Shown: positions 1-8,704, counted from the first letter of the stretch. The stretch: 57,463 nt of DNA from Camelimonas lactis (GCF_004342915.1 NZ_SLWL01000019.1:1-57463); one strand, 5' to 3'. The notes: generated from the letters alone by a model not told the origin. Translations and numbers: made by a program.

Positions 1-87
1 GCCCACGATGCCGTGGAAATGCTGCCCATGATCGCGTGGAACGCGCGCCCATCATCCGGTGGAATCAGTGCCCACCATCCCGTGGAA
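1..87. repeat. Four-copy 23-bp tandem repeat
   Basis: Four head-to-tail copies at 1-18, 24-41, 47-64 and 70-87 share an 18-bp core of the form GCCCAYVATSSSGTGGAA and are separated by unrelated 5-bp spacers, so the period is exactly 23 bp. Each core has CCCA near its start and GTGG near its end, a weak dyad. The period is not a multiple of three, so the stretch is not likely to be coding. The array begins at the first base of the window and may continue upstream. Confidence 0.85.
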
Positions 88-411
88 CACGCAGCGCGTG
101 ACGTAACGCGAGAGGGGTGACGCATGACCCGGGCGGCCGCCGGCCCGCGCCGGGCAGGCGGTCGTTCGCCCATACGGCTGACGATTCCTCAGTCTGGGGC
201 GCAATCAGGACCGGCAGGAGGCGCCTGATCCGGACTCCTGCCTCGTGGACGCATCCTGGAGGCAGCCTGATTTGGAGGTCAATCGCAATGAATGTTGAGG
301 GTTCGCGCCTTGATTGCGCGCGCCTGAATGCTCAGGCGCGGCCGTCCCTCCCGCCGCGGGACACGTACGCGGCGCCAGGCGGCCCGTTGGCAAAGCCGCC
401 TGAACTGGACG
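88..411. other. Intergenic region, no gene recognised
   Basis: Open frames here are short and of shadow type (arginine- and proline-rich, no recognisable family, no convincing ribosome binding site). The only structure seen is a perfect 9-bp hairpin with a 4-base loop at 319-340 (CGCGCCTGA / TCAGGCGCG), without a T-run. Confidence 0.5.
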
Positions 412-570
412 TTACCGGATCAGCGTGCTGACAATGACCGATACAATGGATGCGGCGAAGAACAGAAGGAGAAATGCGCCGCTGGTAATCTCGCTGTGCT
501 GGGGTTGCTGGATCAGGTATTCAGGCGCTTTTCTAAGGGGGCGGTCGCTGCGTATTTGAGTTTCATGCAT
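412..570 (-). CDS. Small single-pass membrane protein, 52 aa
   Basis: A 52-codon frame runs from ATG at 570 to TAA at 412. The first 30 residues are polar and charged (MHETQIRSDRPLRK...). Residues 31-50 form one hydrophobic segment (GAFLLLFFAASIVSVIVSTL), followed by Ile-Arg at the C terminus, so a cytoplasmic N terminus with one membrane span is likely. GGAG lies about 10 bases before the start codon, and a TATAAT-like -10 box reads on this strand at 593-598. No family is recognised; Hyphomicrobiales genomes carry many such small membrane ORFans. It is too short to be sure of without conservation data. Confidence 0.5.
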   Translation of the reverse strand: MHETQIRSDRPLRKAPEYLIQQPQHSEITSGAFLLLFFAASIVSVIVSTLIR

Positions 571-719
571 GTGATGCGCTCCGCATGGTCAAATTATACA
601 GTCGCAAGATAAATATATTCTTTAAATCTTGATTCGGAAAGGCGGAATATTGCGGGGCGCCATGGCCCTTGACGGCGCCATGGAACCTGGATCAACGTCC
701 CGGGACTTTGGAGGAAGCC

Positions 720-1247
720 ATGTCTGTATATGCCCTCGGGAATGTCCGTCCCCAACTGCCCCAGCCCGGCGCTTTCTGGGTCGCGCCATCGGCGCATGTC
801 ATTGGTAATGTCCGTCTCGGCGAGGACGTGGGCGTGTGGTTTGGCACGGTTATCCGCGGCGATAACGAGCTGATCGACATCGGCCCGCGCTCCAATATCC
901 AGGAGTTGTGCATGATGCACACGGATCCTGGCGCGCCAATCACCATTGCTGAGGAATGCACCATTGGGCATAGCGCCATTTTGCACGGATGCATGATCGG
1001 CGCCGGGTCGCTGATCGGCATGGGCGCGACCGTACTCAACCGCGCGAAGATCGGCTCCGGTTGCCTGGTCGGCGCCAATTCGCTGGTGCCGGAAGGCAAG
1101 GAGTTCCCGGACAACTGCCTCATTCTGGGCTCGCCGGCCAAAGTGGTGCGGCCACTCAGGGAAGAGGAAGTTGCGCGCCTGCGCGTCAGCGCCCGCCATT
1201 ACGTCGAGAACTGGAAGCGCTTCGCCCAGACCCTGCAGGAGCTGTGA
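720..1247 (+). CDS. Gamma carbonic anhydrase-like hexapeptide-repeat protein
   Basis: The 175-residue protein is built of left-handed beta-helix hexapeptide repeats and belongs to the gamma-carbonic anhydrase (YrdA/PaaY/CaiE-like) family. The three metal-ligand histidines are present: H67 in MMHTDP, H84 in TIGHS and H89 in ILHG. A C-terminal alpha-helix (about 145-175) packs along the helix in this family. Members bind zinc or iron; some hydrate CO2, while others act on CoA esters or have no proven activity. The start at 720 is chosen because GGAGG lies at 710-714; an in-frame ATG at 669 would add 17 non-conserved residues. It is monocistronic and convergent with the protease gene that follows. 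Confidence 0.85.
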   Translation: MSVYALGNVRPQLPQPGAFWVAPSAHVIGNVRLGEDVGVWFGTVIRGDNELIDIGPRSNIQELCMMHTDPGAPITIAEECTIGHSAILHGCMIGAGSLIGMGATVLNRAKIGSGCLVGANSLVPEGKEFPDNCLILGSPAKVVRPLREEEVARLRVSARHYVENWKRFAQTLQEL

Positions 1248-1339
1248 GCCCAAAAAGTTGCGCCCCAAAGGGTTTCGCCGGAGCGGTTTATCCCCGGATG
1301 GCGCGCTGGATGCGCCCTCCGGTCCAAGCCTGGAAAATG

Positions 1340-1366
1340 AAAAGCCAGCCGAACGGGCTGGCTTTT
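1340..1366. terminator. Bidirectional intrinsic terminator
   Basis: An 11-bp perfect stem (AAAAGCCAGCC / GGCTGGCTTTT) with a 5-base loop has a T-run on both strands because the arms begin and end in A4/T4. It lies between two convergent genes and can serve both. Confidence 0.85.
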
Positions 1367-1394
1367 CTTCTTGCGGAGTGAGCTCTGAAACCGG

Positions 1395-2027
1395 TTATCG
1401 CGACGCGGTGGCCACGGGAGCCTGGGGCGCGCCAAGCGACACCCAGACATTTTGGCTGACGGCGGACTGGCGCTTGATGTAGGCGTAGCCCGTGCGCGTC
1501 CACGACAGGATGTCCTGACGGCGGTTGTCCAGCACCAGGTCGCCGCGATCGGTGGTGACCATCAGTACGGCGTGGCCTTCGCCCAGATTATCGCGCACCA
1601 CCGTCACCAGCAGCGCCTGGCGGGGGTAACCCATGTCGATCAGCATGCGGCGCTTGGCCAGCACGTAGTCCTCGCAGTCACCCTTGCCGTCGTTCGGGTA
1701 GTCCCAGCGCTCCTCCGTCTTCCAGTGCTCCATGTCGGTGACCGGGGCGACGGAACGGTTGAAGTGGGCGTTGACCGCGGCGAGATCGCGCCAGCTCTTG
1801 CGGGACAGTTTGATGTGGGTGGGGGTGCGAATCTCATGGTCGCACTCACCGGCGTAGCGCTGGCAGAAGTCGACCCAGCCCATGGGGGAGAGGGTGGTTT
1901 GCAGCACCGGGGCCTTTGCCTGGCTCATGTCGGCGGGCAGGCCGGCCGTCTTCAGGTCCTGGCCCAGGGCCTGGCTGCTGAAGGCGGCGATCGCCGCGGC
2001 GATGATGAGTCCAGACCGGAAAGACAC
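1395..2027 (-). CDS. Transglutaminase-like cysteine peptidase (BTLCP family), exported
   Basis: A 210-residue protein with a signal peptide (about 1-22, cleavage near QALG-Q) and a bacterial transglutaminase-like cysteine protease domain. The catalytic triad is visible: C118 in KGDCEDY, H152 in GEGHAVL and D167 in LVLDNR. In characterised members such as LapG, the enzyme acts in the periplasm and cleaves surface proteins, often under control of a c-di-GMP receptor (LapD). Neither an adhesin nor lapD is adjacent here, so the substrate is unknown. Length and motifs fit the short rhizobial subgroup. The gene is alone and shares a bidirectional terminator with the convergent gene. Confidence 0.85.
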   Translation of the reverse strand: MSFRSGLIIAAAIAAFSSQALGQDLKTAGLPADMSQAKAPVLQTTLSPMGWVDFCQRYAGECDHEIRTPTHIKLSRKSWRDLAAVNAHFNRSVAPVTDMEHWKTEERWDYPNDGKGDCEDYVLAKRRMLIDMGYPRQALLVTVVRDNLGEGHAVLMVTTDRGDLVLDNRRQDILSWTRTGYAYIKRQSAVSQNVWVSLGAPQAPVATASR

Positions 2028-2376
2028 GACATAACCCCAGGGGCTGTTAACGTTTCGGTAACGATTTCACGCGCCCCCCGCCGGCGCAAGGCGCCCGGGC
2101 GGCAAACCTAAACAAATGGTAAACGCAATTACCGCCGCGTGGTTCCGGCCGGCGGGGCGGGAGTCCCCCATGGCGGCAGTTTTAAGGGGCGGACAGGCGG
2201 CCGGGGCGCCACAGGGGTGCGGCGCGCCGGGCGGCCAGGCTTTCACACGCGGGCGTTGCTTTCTGGCAGCGGCGGCGGCCGAAAGAACGACAAACGTCGC
2301 GGGGCTCGCGCGGCTGGAAGTTGAATGTGTTTCAGGCTGCTTGCGTGAATCATGGGCGGCGCCTCATGGTCGCGTC
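2028..2376. other. Divergent intergenic region
   Basis: This gap separates the protease gene from the rhomboid gene and must hold both promoters. The rhomboid frame stays open back to 2116, but the extra 87 codons encode no membrane segment or motif, so I read this as untranslated. A small dyad of GTTAAC and GGTAAC lies near 2045-2060. Nothing else is seen. Confidence 0.4.
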
Positions 2377-3225
2377 ATGAGCAATCCTTCCCAGCGGCGT
2401 CAGCCCGATTCACCGCGCCCCGGTCGCGAGCCAATCTTCAACGCGCCGGCTGTCGTGGCCGCGCTGATTGGCGTTTTCCTGCTTGTGCACGGGTTCCGCG
2501 AACTGGTGAACGACGACTTCATCTGGCTGTACCAGCTGGCCTTCGTGCCGGCGCGCGTGACCTGGTGGCTGCAGCCGGATGATTTCATGCAGCGCCTTGC
2601 GGCCAGCCTTCAGGGGCTGCCGCCCGACGCCGCCGCCGGCCAGCTGGCGTTGGGGCGGCTGATCGTCGCCAGCGGGTCGCTGGCGCCGTGGAGCGTGATC
2701 ACCCATGCCTTCCTGCATGGCTCATGGACGCACGTCATCCTGAATTCGGTCTGGTTGCTGGCCTTTGGCGCGCCGCTGGCCAACCGGTTCGGCGCGGCGC
2801 GGTTCACCATCTTCTTCTTCATCTGCGCCGCCGGCGGGGCGCTCGCCCATTACCTGTCGGGGCCGATGGAGGTGATCCCGATGATTGGCGCCTCGGGGGC
2901 GATCTCGGGTTGCATGGGGGCGGCGGTGCGTTTCGCCTTCAATGTGCGCGGCGGCCTGTTCGGCGGCCCCGCCAGCGTTCACCTGGCGCGGGCCGACAGC
3001 CTGGTCGACACCTTCCGCAACCGCAGGGCCATGATGTTCGCCGGGGCGTGGTTCGTCACCAATATCCTGTTTGGCGTTCTGGCGCGGCCGTTGGGGGTCA
3101 GCGAATCCATCGTGGCGTGGCAGGCCCATATCGGCGGCTTCCTCACCGGCATGCTGCTGTTCGGCCTGTTCGATCCCCACCCGGCCGGATCAAGCGCTTC
3201 TGAATGGATGCGCGATACAGACTGA
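2377..3225 (+). CDS. Rhomboid-family intramembrane serine protease
   Basis: A 282-residue polytopic membrane protein with about six to seven hydrophobic segments. The catalytic serine is S173 in GASGAISG and the catalytic histidine is H251 in AHIGG, the classic Ser-His dyad of rhomboids. An HGSWTHVILN motif (about 114-123) in loop/TM2 is also typical. It cleaves membrane-spanning substrates within the bilayer; the substrate is unknown. The start at 2377 gives the usual length with about 20 cytoplasmic residues before TM1, although the ribosome binding site there is weak. The CBS gene follows 137 bp downstream on the same strand. Confidence 0.9.
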   Translation: MSNPSQRRQPDSPRPGREPIFNAPAVVAALIGVFLLVHGFRELVNDDFIWLYQLAFVPARVTWWLQPDDFMQRLAASLQGLPPDAAAGQLALGRLIVASGSLAPWSVITHAFLHGSWTHVILNSVWLLAFGAPLANRFGAARFTIFFFICAAGGALAHYLSGPMEVIPMIGASGAISGCMGAAVRFAFNVRGGLFGGPASVHLARADSLVDTFRNRRAMMFAGAWFVTNILFGVLARPLGVSESIVAWQAHIGGFLTGMLLFGLFDPHPAGSSASEWMRDTD

Positions 3226-3362
3226 TTGCATTGGGGGCGGGTTGCGGACAGTATTTACGTCCGGGGCCTGACAACCGGCGCCTGCGCGTGACCACGCGGG
3301 AGCGGCGCTGGCTGGCGGTGGATGGGCAAGCGGAACGGGGAGCGGGCGGAGGGAGAGCGACC

Positions 3363-3794
3363 ATGACAGTTGCGCGCATTCTGGCCGACAAGGGCCGGAA
3401 CGTCACATCGATCGAGCCGGAAGCGTCCTTGCGCGACGCCGCAGATCTGATGGCCGGGCAGGGCATTGGCGCCGTGCTGGTCCTTGATGCGGCGCGCGCG
3501 CTCATGGGCATCCTGTCCGAACGCGATGTGGTGCGGGCGATCTCCCGGCGTGGGCCGGAGGTGCTGCGGGACGAGGTGCGGTTTCACATGACGCGCGACG
3601 TCACCAGTTGCACCACAGCCGCCGCGGTCAATGAGCTGATGGCCCTGATGACGGCCAGCAAGTTTCGCCATGTGCCCGTGGTGGAGAACGGCAAGGTCAT
3701 CGGCGTCATTTCGATCGGCGACGTGGTGAAGTTCCGGCTGGCCGAAATCGAAAGCGAACACCAGGCCCTGCGCGAATATATCGCCACGGCCTGA
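3363..3794 (+). CDS. CBS-domain protein
   Basis: The 143-residue protein consists almost only of two CBS domains in tandem (about 7-62 and 76-130), a Bateman module that usually binds adenine nucleotides or S-adenosylmethionine. The second domain carries the typical KFRHVPVVENGKVIGVISIGD signature. There is no effector domain, so it probably acts as a stand-alone sensor or regulatory subunit; the partner is unknown. GGAGGGAGAG just before the ATG at 3363 fixes the start; the longer open frame from 3204 is not supported. Confidence 0.85.
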   Translation: MTVARILADKGRNVTSIEPEASLRDAADLMAGQGIGAVLVLDAARALMGILSERDVVRAISRRGPEVLRDEVRFHMTRDVTSCTTAAAVNELMALMTASKFRHVPVVENGKVIGVISIGDVVKFRLAEIESEHQALREYIATA

Positions 3795-3946
3795 GGCCTG
3801 GGAGCCGCTGGCCTATCCGTGGGGATGGCGCCTGCTCTTTTTGCGCTCCGGCAGATGCGAGAGAGCGGGGCAGTCGGGTTCCCGGCTGGCCGGGCCAGCG
3901 CCGGCCCGATGGCTGGGCGCGGCGGCGCGCCTGCTTTCACCCCTGC

Positions 3947-5086
3947 TCAGCCGGAAATGTCCGCCAGTTCCAGCATTTCCTCCAGTTCCGGCAGGCAACG
4001 CTCGGCGGCGTCCGCGCCCAGTTGCATGGCTTCCGCGGCCCGGTGGAAATCGAACAGGCCGATCTGGCCGAGGCGCGGGCTGATCATGAGATTGGGCGGA
4101 TCACCGGCCAGCCGCGAGCGCGAGATGCGGTCCTGGGTGATGTTGAAGGCGTCCATCATCACCGTGCCGATGCCCGGCGCGCCGTCGGGACGGCGGGCGA
4201 AGCGGCCGATGCGGCGGGCGGCGCCAAGCGCGCCGAGAATGCCGCCGTGCTTTTCAGTCGCCCCATCCGGCGCGGCGCCGGCCACGTCGTCTTCAAGCGG
4301 CCCGTGGGAGGGGATGGTGCTGGCGCGGTTGGAGCGCAGGTCGCCGTTCAGATTGATGGCCAGCACGAACTCGGCCCCCAGCGCCCGCGCCACGGTGACC
4401 GGAATTGGGTTAACCAGCGCGCCGTCCATCAGCCAGCGGCCGCCGATGCAGACGGGGTCAAAAATGCCGGGCAGCGCGTAAGAGGCGCGCATGGCGTCCA
4501 CCACCGGCCCGCGGGTCAGCCAGACCTCGTGACCGCTGCCCAGCTCCGTCGCCACGGTGGCGAAGCGGCCTGGCAGGTCCTCCATGCGCAGGCGGCCGAT
4601 ATCCTGCTCCAGCAGCTGGCGCAGCCGGTTACCGCTGATCAGGCCAGAGCCGCCCATGGAAAAATCCATGAGACCCATGACGCGCCGGCGGGTGAGCGAG
4701 ATCGCGAACTCCTCCAGAACGTCGAGCGAGCCGGTGGCGAAACAACCGCCAACCACCGCGCCAATGGAGGTGCCGACCACCACGTCGGGGGCGAATCCGG
4801 CCTTCTCCAGCACGCGCAGGGCGCCGATGTGGGCCCAGCCCCGCGCCGCGCCGCCGCCGAGCGCCAGGCCAAGGCGGACAGGTCGTCGCGGCTGGGGCGG
4901 ATTGCGCGGGCGACGCGGGGACGGCGGCGTTTGCGCCGGTTCGCCGGACCCGGCCTGCGGCGCCGCGGTGGAAGCTTCGCCTGTTTCCATGGCTTCATCG
5001 GCGGGCGCCGCGGCGGCCGGCTCCTCCTGGGGGCCGCCAGAAGGTCCGCCGCGACGAAACTGCATGAAGCTCCTTGCATCAAACAT
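3947..5086 (-). CDS. Patatin-like phospholipase
   Basis: A 379-residue protein with a low-complexity Pro/Ala-rich N-terminal region (about 1-68), then a patatin domain. The oxyanion loop GLALGGGAARG, the nucleophile elbow GTSIG (S107) and the DGA box (D221 in MDGALVNP) are all present, giving the Ser-Asp dyad of patatin lipid acyl hydrolases. It resembles the bacterial RssA/YchK-like group. No signal peptide is seen, so it is probably cytoplasmic or membrane-associated; substrate lipids are unknown. The start at 5086 (MFDARSF) is preferred over an upstream in-frame start at 5200 because the added residues look random, but the ribosome binding site is weak. Confidence 0.85.
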   Translation of the reverse strand: MFDARSFMQFRRGGPSGGPQEEPAAAAPADEAMETGEASTAAPQAGSGEPAQTPPSPRRPRNPPQPRRPVRLGLALGGGAARGWAHIGALRVLEKAGFAPDVVVGTSIGAVVGGCFATGSLDVLEEFAISLTRRRVMGLMDFSMGGSGLISGNRLRQLLEQDIGRLRMEDLPGRFATVATELGSGHEVWLTRGPVVDAMRASYALPGIFDPVCIGGRWLMDGALVNPIPVTVARALGAEFVLAINLNGDLRSNRASTIPSHGPLEDDVAGAAPDGATEKHGGILGALGAARRIGRFARRPDGAPGIGTVMMDAFNITQDRISRSRLAGDPPNLMISPRLGQIGLFDFHRAAEAMQLGADAAERCLPELEEMLELADISG

Positions 5087-5500
5087 GCTGATACCTGTTC
5101 GTGACCACGCGCGACCTGCGGACGTGGAAGCCGCCGGAAAAGCCTGAAGCCCTTGCGCGAACGCACCTGCTGTCGGCCGGAGCTTCAGACCCCTGCGCAC
5201 TCGCGCCGTCGCCGCCTGATCGTCCTTCTTTTTGGATGACCATGGAAATCAATATGACTGACGAAATGTTGCATGCGTGTGCAATGCGGCGTTTTCCAGT
5301 GCCTGAGCGGCGCGCGCGGAGGTCACGGCTCCCCGCTGCGCCCCGCAGGCCGGCGCGCGGGCGCAGGATCACGGCGCAAGATCACGCCGCAGGATCACGG
5401 CGCAAGAACACAGACATAAGCATATGGCGCGTCCGCATGCTGGCGGCGCGGTTACTGGCGGGCCGGCAAGCTGATCCAGGACATGGGGCGCGTGGGCGGG
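5087..5500. other. Intergenic region with a short tandem repeat
   Basis: No gene is supported in this gap between two leftward genes. It must contain the promoter of the patatin gene. A 13-bp tandem repeat is described separately at 5364-5402. Confidence 0.45.
5364..5402. repeat. 13-bp tandem repeat, three copies
   Basis: Three units, CAGGATCACGGCG, CAAGATCACGCCG and CAGGATCACGGCG, run without gaps, and a partial fourth (CAAGAACAC) follows. It is noncoding and lies downstream of hisI. Confidence 0.85.
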
Positions 5501-5926
5501 CTACTCCACGAACTGGAGCTGCTGGTCAGGGCGGGCGCCGGCGCCGGTTTCGATAACCCGGTAAAAGCAGCTGGCCCGGCCGGTGTGGCAGCAACCGCCA
5601 TCGCCGCCCACCCGCACCCGGATCCAGACGGCGTCCTGGTCGCAATCGACGCGCATCTCGATGATGCGCAGCACCTGGCCCGAGGTATCGCCCTTGCGCC
5701 ACAGGGTCTGGCGCGACCGTGACCAGAACCAGCCCTCGCCAGTCTCAATGGTCTTTTGCAGGGCTTCGGCGTTCATGTGCGCCACCATCAGGACCTCGCC
5801 CGTGTCCGCATGGGTGGCGACGCAGGTGACCAGTCCGCTGGCGTCGAAGGCGGGCGTCAGCCGGGCGCCTTCCTCAACGTCGTGGGCGGAGCCGCGCGGG
5901 GGAAAGGCGCCGTGATGATCGCACAT
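5501..5926 (-). CDS. hisI: Phosphoribosyl-AMP cyclohydrolase
   Basis: A 141-residue single-domain HisI that opens the purine ring of phosphoribosyl-AMP in the third step of histidine synthesis. The diagnostic motifs are VAHMN, the WSRSR...LWRKGDTSG segment, the metal-binding DCD (94-96) and the CCHTG zinc site (112-116). It lacks the HisE pyrophosphatase domain found fused in enterobacteria, as is normal in alphaproteobacteria, where hisE is separate. folE lies 142 bp upstream on the same strand, so the two may be co-transcribed. Confidence 0.95.
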   Translation of the reverse strand: MCDHHGAFPPRGSAHDVEEGARLTPAFDASGLVTCVATHADTGEVLMVAHMNAEALQKTIETGEGWFWSRSRQTLWRKGDTSGQVLRIIEMRVDCDQDAVWIRVRVGGDGGCCHTGRASCFYRVIETGAGARPDQQLQFVE

Positions 5927-6068
5927 GGCTTGGCTCCCGGTGCTGGCGAAGATGGGGGAGGCGCCGCAGCGGGCAGCGGGCCGACAAAACGGGCGCCGCC
6001 CGCAAAGGAAGCGGGCCTGGGGGAGGTCAGGGCTGGCGGCGGACCATGGAGCCGCCGGCCGCCGGCAG

Positions 6069-6719
6069 TCAGGCGCCGGCGCGAACCAGGGTCATGAAGC
6101 GCGCCTGCTCGGCTGGATCCTCACGGAACACGCCGCTGAAGCGCGAGGTGATCGTCATGGAGCCCTGCTTCTGGATGCCGCGCATCGACATGCACATATG
6201 CGCCGCCTCAACCATGACCGCAGCGCCGCGCGGCCGCAGGCGCGCGTCGATGGTGTCGAGAATCTGGGCCGTCATCGTTTCCTGCGTCTGCAGGCGATTG
6301 GCGAAGATGTCGACGACGCGCGCCAGCTTGGACAGGCCAACGACGCCGCCGTTGGGATAATAGGCGATATGGACCCGGCCCGTGAATGGCACCATGTGAT
6401 GCTCGCAATGCGAGAAAAACTGGATGTCGCGAAGCAGGACCATGTCGTCATAGCCGCCGACTTCAGCGAAAACCCGGTCCAGCTGGGCTTCGGGGTCCTG
6501 CCGGTAACCGCCGTACAGCTCTTCATAGGCTTTCACGACCCGACGGGGCGTGTCCACCAGGCCCTCGCGATCGGGGTTGTCGCCGGCCCAGGCGATCAGC
6601 GTGCGCACCGCCGCCTCGGCTTCTTCCCGCGTCGGGCGCTCAAAATCCGGTACGGTAACCTGCTTGTCGGCGTTGGCCGGGGCCAACCGCGCGGACAAGG
6701 ACTTAACCACACTGTCCAT
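6069..6719 (-). CDS. folE: GTP cyclohydrolase I
   Basis: A 216-residue type I GTP cyclohydrolase that converts GTP to dihydroneopterin triphosphate, the first step of folate synthesis. The zinc ligands C105, H108 (in SHCEHH) and C176 (in AHMCMSMRG) and the GLSKLAR motif are all present; the enzyme works as a toroidal decamer. The ATG at 6719 is preceded by GGGAGG at good spacing, so the longer frames that start at 6743 or 6833 are not used. The neighbour is hisI, a common arrangement in Hyphomicrobiales. Confidence 0.95.
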   Translation of the reverse strand: MDSVVKSLSARLAPANADKQVTVPDFERPTREEAEAAVRTLIAWAGDNPDREGLVDTPRRVVKAYEELYGGYRQDPEAQLDRVFAEVGGYDDMVLLRDIQFFSHCEHHMVPFTGRVHIAYYPNGGVVGLSKLARVVDIFANRLQTQETMTAQILDTIDARLRPRGAAVMVEAAHMCMSMRGIQKQGSMTITSRFSGVFREDPAEQARFMTLVRAGA

Positions 6720-7264
6720 GTGGGGCCTCCCGCTGTCGATCATTACATTCCACTCTTCAAGACGCCGCCCGCGCGAACACGGGAACGGCGCGCCGGTCGC
6801 CATGCGACGCGACAGCATGCGACGCCGTCTCAACGCAAGGGTCGGTCGTCATCGCGGTGATCCGGAAGGTCGGCTCCGGCAAGCCAGCAGAGCCATGCCT
6901 GGATCAGCCGACCCCTTGTATATAGGAGAGGGGCCGGTTGATCCTAGCCCTGAATTCCCGCCGCTGGCGATTGTTGCACGCCACACCATCTGGCGCCAGC
7001 GGCGGTGGCCGGGCCATTACGCCCCCAGGGACCTGGACCGGCGGAGTCCGGCGGCGGGGGGCTTTGCCCATGTCCATATTGCGCTTATGTAACTGGTTGC
7101 GCGCTCCAGCCGCCACGGAGACGTAGGGAAATATTCCCGCAGGTCTGGTTGTCAGGGCGCTTTCCGGTCAGCCAGAACTGGCTGGCCGACCAGAGTTCGC
7201 TCTCAACAGGGAAAGCTGGAGCATTTCCGGTCGAGATTGACTGGAAATGCCCCGGGGACGCCTC
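6720..7264. other. Divergent intergenic region (545 bp)
   Basis: This gap holds the promoters of folE (leftward) and the scaffold gene (rightward). Open frames in it are not convincing. The clearest feature is the palindrome at 7221-7250, listed separately. An AT-rich TTGTATATAGG stretch near 6916-6927 is a possible promoter element. Confidence 0.4.
7221..7250. repeat. GCATTTCC palindrome in the leader of the scaffold gene
   Basis: Arms GCATTTCCGGTC (7221-7232) and GACTGGAAATGC (7239-7250) pair over 12 positions with one mismatch around a 6-base loop. It ends 14 bp before the ATG of the next gene and so lies in its transcript leader. The arm sequence resembles the dispersed GAGCATTT palindromes of rhizobial genomes. 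Confidence 0.6.
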
Positions 7265-7696
7265 ATGCTCGATGACGTGTATAACCGGCGCATCCTGACG
7301 CTGGCCGCCAATATCCCGCGCATCGGCCGGCTCGACGCCCCCGATGGCACGGCGGAGGCGCACGCGCGGCTGTGCGGCTCCCGGGTCACGGTGGACGTTC
7401 GTGTGGCGGATGGCCGCATCGTGGACTTCGCCCATGACGTGAAGGCCTGCGCCCTTGGGCAGGCGTCGTCGGCGATCATGGCCAGCCATGTCATTGGCGC
7501 CGATCTGGCGGAGCTGGAAGAGCTGCGCGAGCGCGTGTGGCGCATGCTCGACGCCGATGGCGCTCCCCCCGAAGGCAAGTGGGCCGACTGCGCCCTGCTG
7601 GAGCCTATCCGCGCCTACCGCGCCCGCCACGCCTCGACCCTGCTGACCTTTGACGCGACGCTCGCGGCCCTGAGGCAGGCGCTGGGGAAAGGGTGA
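7265..7696 (+). CDS. NifU/IscU-like iron-sulfur cluster scaffold
   Basis: A 143-residue protein of the NifU N-terminal/IscU fold. Three cysteines sit at the positions expected of cluster ligands: C37 (RLCGS), C62 (KACALGQASS) and C109 (WADCALL). The Asp that normally follows Cys-Gly in IscU is Ser here, as in the short SufU-like rhizobial homologues. It probably assembles or carries Fe-S clusters; no isc or suf gene is adjacent. The ATG at 7265 is preferred to 7247 on family alignment. The gene order folE, scaffold, yidD, thrS recurs in Hyphomicrobiales. Confidence 0.75.
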   Translation: MLDDVYNRRILTLAANIPRIGRLDAPDGTAEAHARLCGSRVTVDVRVADGRIVDFAHDVKACALGQASSAIMASHVIGADLAELEELRERVWRMLDADGAPPEGKWADCALLEPIRAYRARHASTLLTFDATLAALRQALGKG

Positions 7697-7791
7697 GGTC
7701 CGGGGGCTGGCTTTGACGCGATCATGCGCCTGGCAAGCCAGGTGCTTCAGAAGCGGCCCCGTGCTCCAAAAAAAGCGCTCTGGCCATGAAA

Positions 7792-7817
7792 AAAGGGCAG
7801 CCCGAAGGCTGCCCTTT
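7792..7817 (-). terminator. Intrinsic terminator of the MipA-like gene
   Basis: An 11-bp perfect stem (AAAGGGCAGCC / GGCTGCCCTTT) encloses a TTCG tetraloop when read on the minus strand, and a run of six T follows on that strand. It lies 24 bp past the stop of the MipA-like gene. Confidence 0.9.
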
Positions 7818-7840
7818 GCATGCGTCGCTGGCGCGCCGGA

Positions 7841-8704
7841 TTACCAGAGCGCGCGCATGTTGAACGAATAGGCGGCGCTGACGCCGGCCGTGTACTGGTT
7901 GCGTGAGCCAACCCGCTGGACGATGGGGCTGTCGCCGGCGTCGCCCATGAGACGGTCATAACCGCCGAACACGGTGGTGGTGAGCTCGTCGGACCAGGTG
8001 TACGAGGCCGACGCGACCACGCCCAGGGAGTTGATGCCGCCCCTGGCCTTGAAGGGCTGGACGAAGCCCGCGGTCATCAGGGCGTCCTCGAAGCGGACGC
8101 CGAACATGTTGTCGTTATAGCGGTTGCTGCCCCACTTCAGGCGTGGGCCGACCGCCAGGGTCAGCCGGTCGAAGCTCTTGACGAAGTCAAGCCCGACCGA
8201 ACCGACGAAGCCATGCACATTGCCCACGGCGTAGCGCGCTTCGATGCGGGCGCGCAGGAATTCCGTCGGCCACAGGTCGAGGAAGACGCCCGGTTGCACC
8301 GACCAGCCCGCGTCGTGAATGCCCCACAGGCGACGTTCGGAACCGGAATAACGGCCAGGGCCGTAGCCCGCCACGACGCCGGCGCGCAGCCAGGAGGTGT
8401 CGTAGAGCGACAGGCTGGCGCTATCGTCCGGCGAGGTGAACTTCGGCCGTTCGCCCATATAACGATAGCTGATGGAGGGCGAGCCAAAGAACGTCATGCG
8501 GTCGGAGCCGGGCCAGGCGGACGACACGCCGATGGTGCCCTTGACCGTGACGATCCACTGGTCAGACGACACGGGCGTATTGTTGAACATGATGTCCGAA
8601 CGTTCGCCATAATCCGCCGGCTGGGCCTGAACGCCTCCGGCGAAAACGGCTGGCATGACAACAGCTGCGAGGGCGGCGGAAAATCTGGACAGGCGGCTTG
8701 GCAC
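7841..8704 (-). CDS. MipA/OmpV-family outer membrane protein
   Basis: A 287-residue protein with a signal peptide (about 1-27, cleavage near VQAQ), alternating beta-strand patterning throughout and a C-terminal aromatic residue (MRALW), as expected of an outer-membrane beta-barrel. The overall pattern (short periplasmic N terminus, SWLRAGVVAGYGPGR, FGGYDRLMGDAGDSPIV) matches the MipA/OmpV family. E. coli MipA scaffolds the murein-synthesis enzymes MltA and PBP1B, but many family members are simply porin-like. A -10-like TATACT lies upstream at about 8740-8745. The gene stands alone and ends in a strong terminator. Confidence 0.8.
   Translation of the reverse strand: MPSRLSRFSAALAAVVMPAVFAGGVQAQPADYGERSDIMFNNTPVSSDQWIVTVKGTIGVSSAWPGSDRMTFFGSPSISYRYMGERPKFTSPDDSASLSLYDTSWLRAGVVAGYGPGRYSGSERRLWGIHDAGWSVQPGVFLDLWPTEFLRARIEARYAVGNVHGFVGSVGLDFVKSFDRLTLAVGPRLKWGSNRYNDNMFGVRFEDALMTAGFVQPFKARGGINSLGVVASASYTWSDELTTTVFGGYDRLMGDAGDSPIVQRVGSRNQYTAGVSAAYSFNMRALW

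Noticed and set aside
117-431. 104-codon frame near the window start
   Set aside because: Arg/Pro-rich shadow composition, no ribosome binding site, and overlap with the better supported small membrane protein on the other strand.
2116-2376. Upstream extension of the rhomboid gene
   Set aside because: The added residues have no membrane segment or conserved pattern; the ATG at 2377 gives the normal family length.
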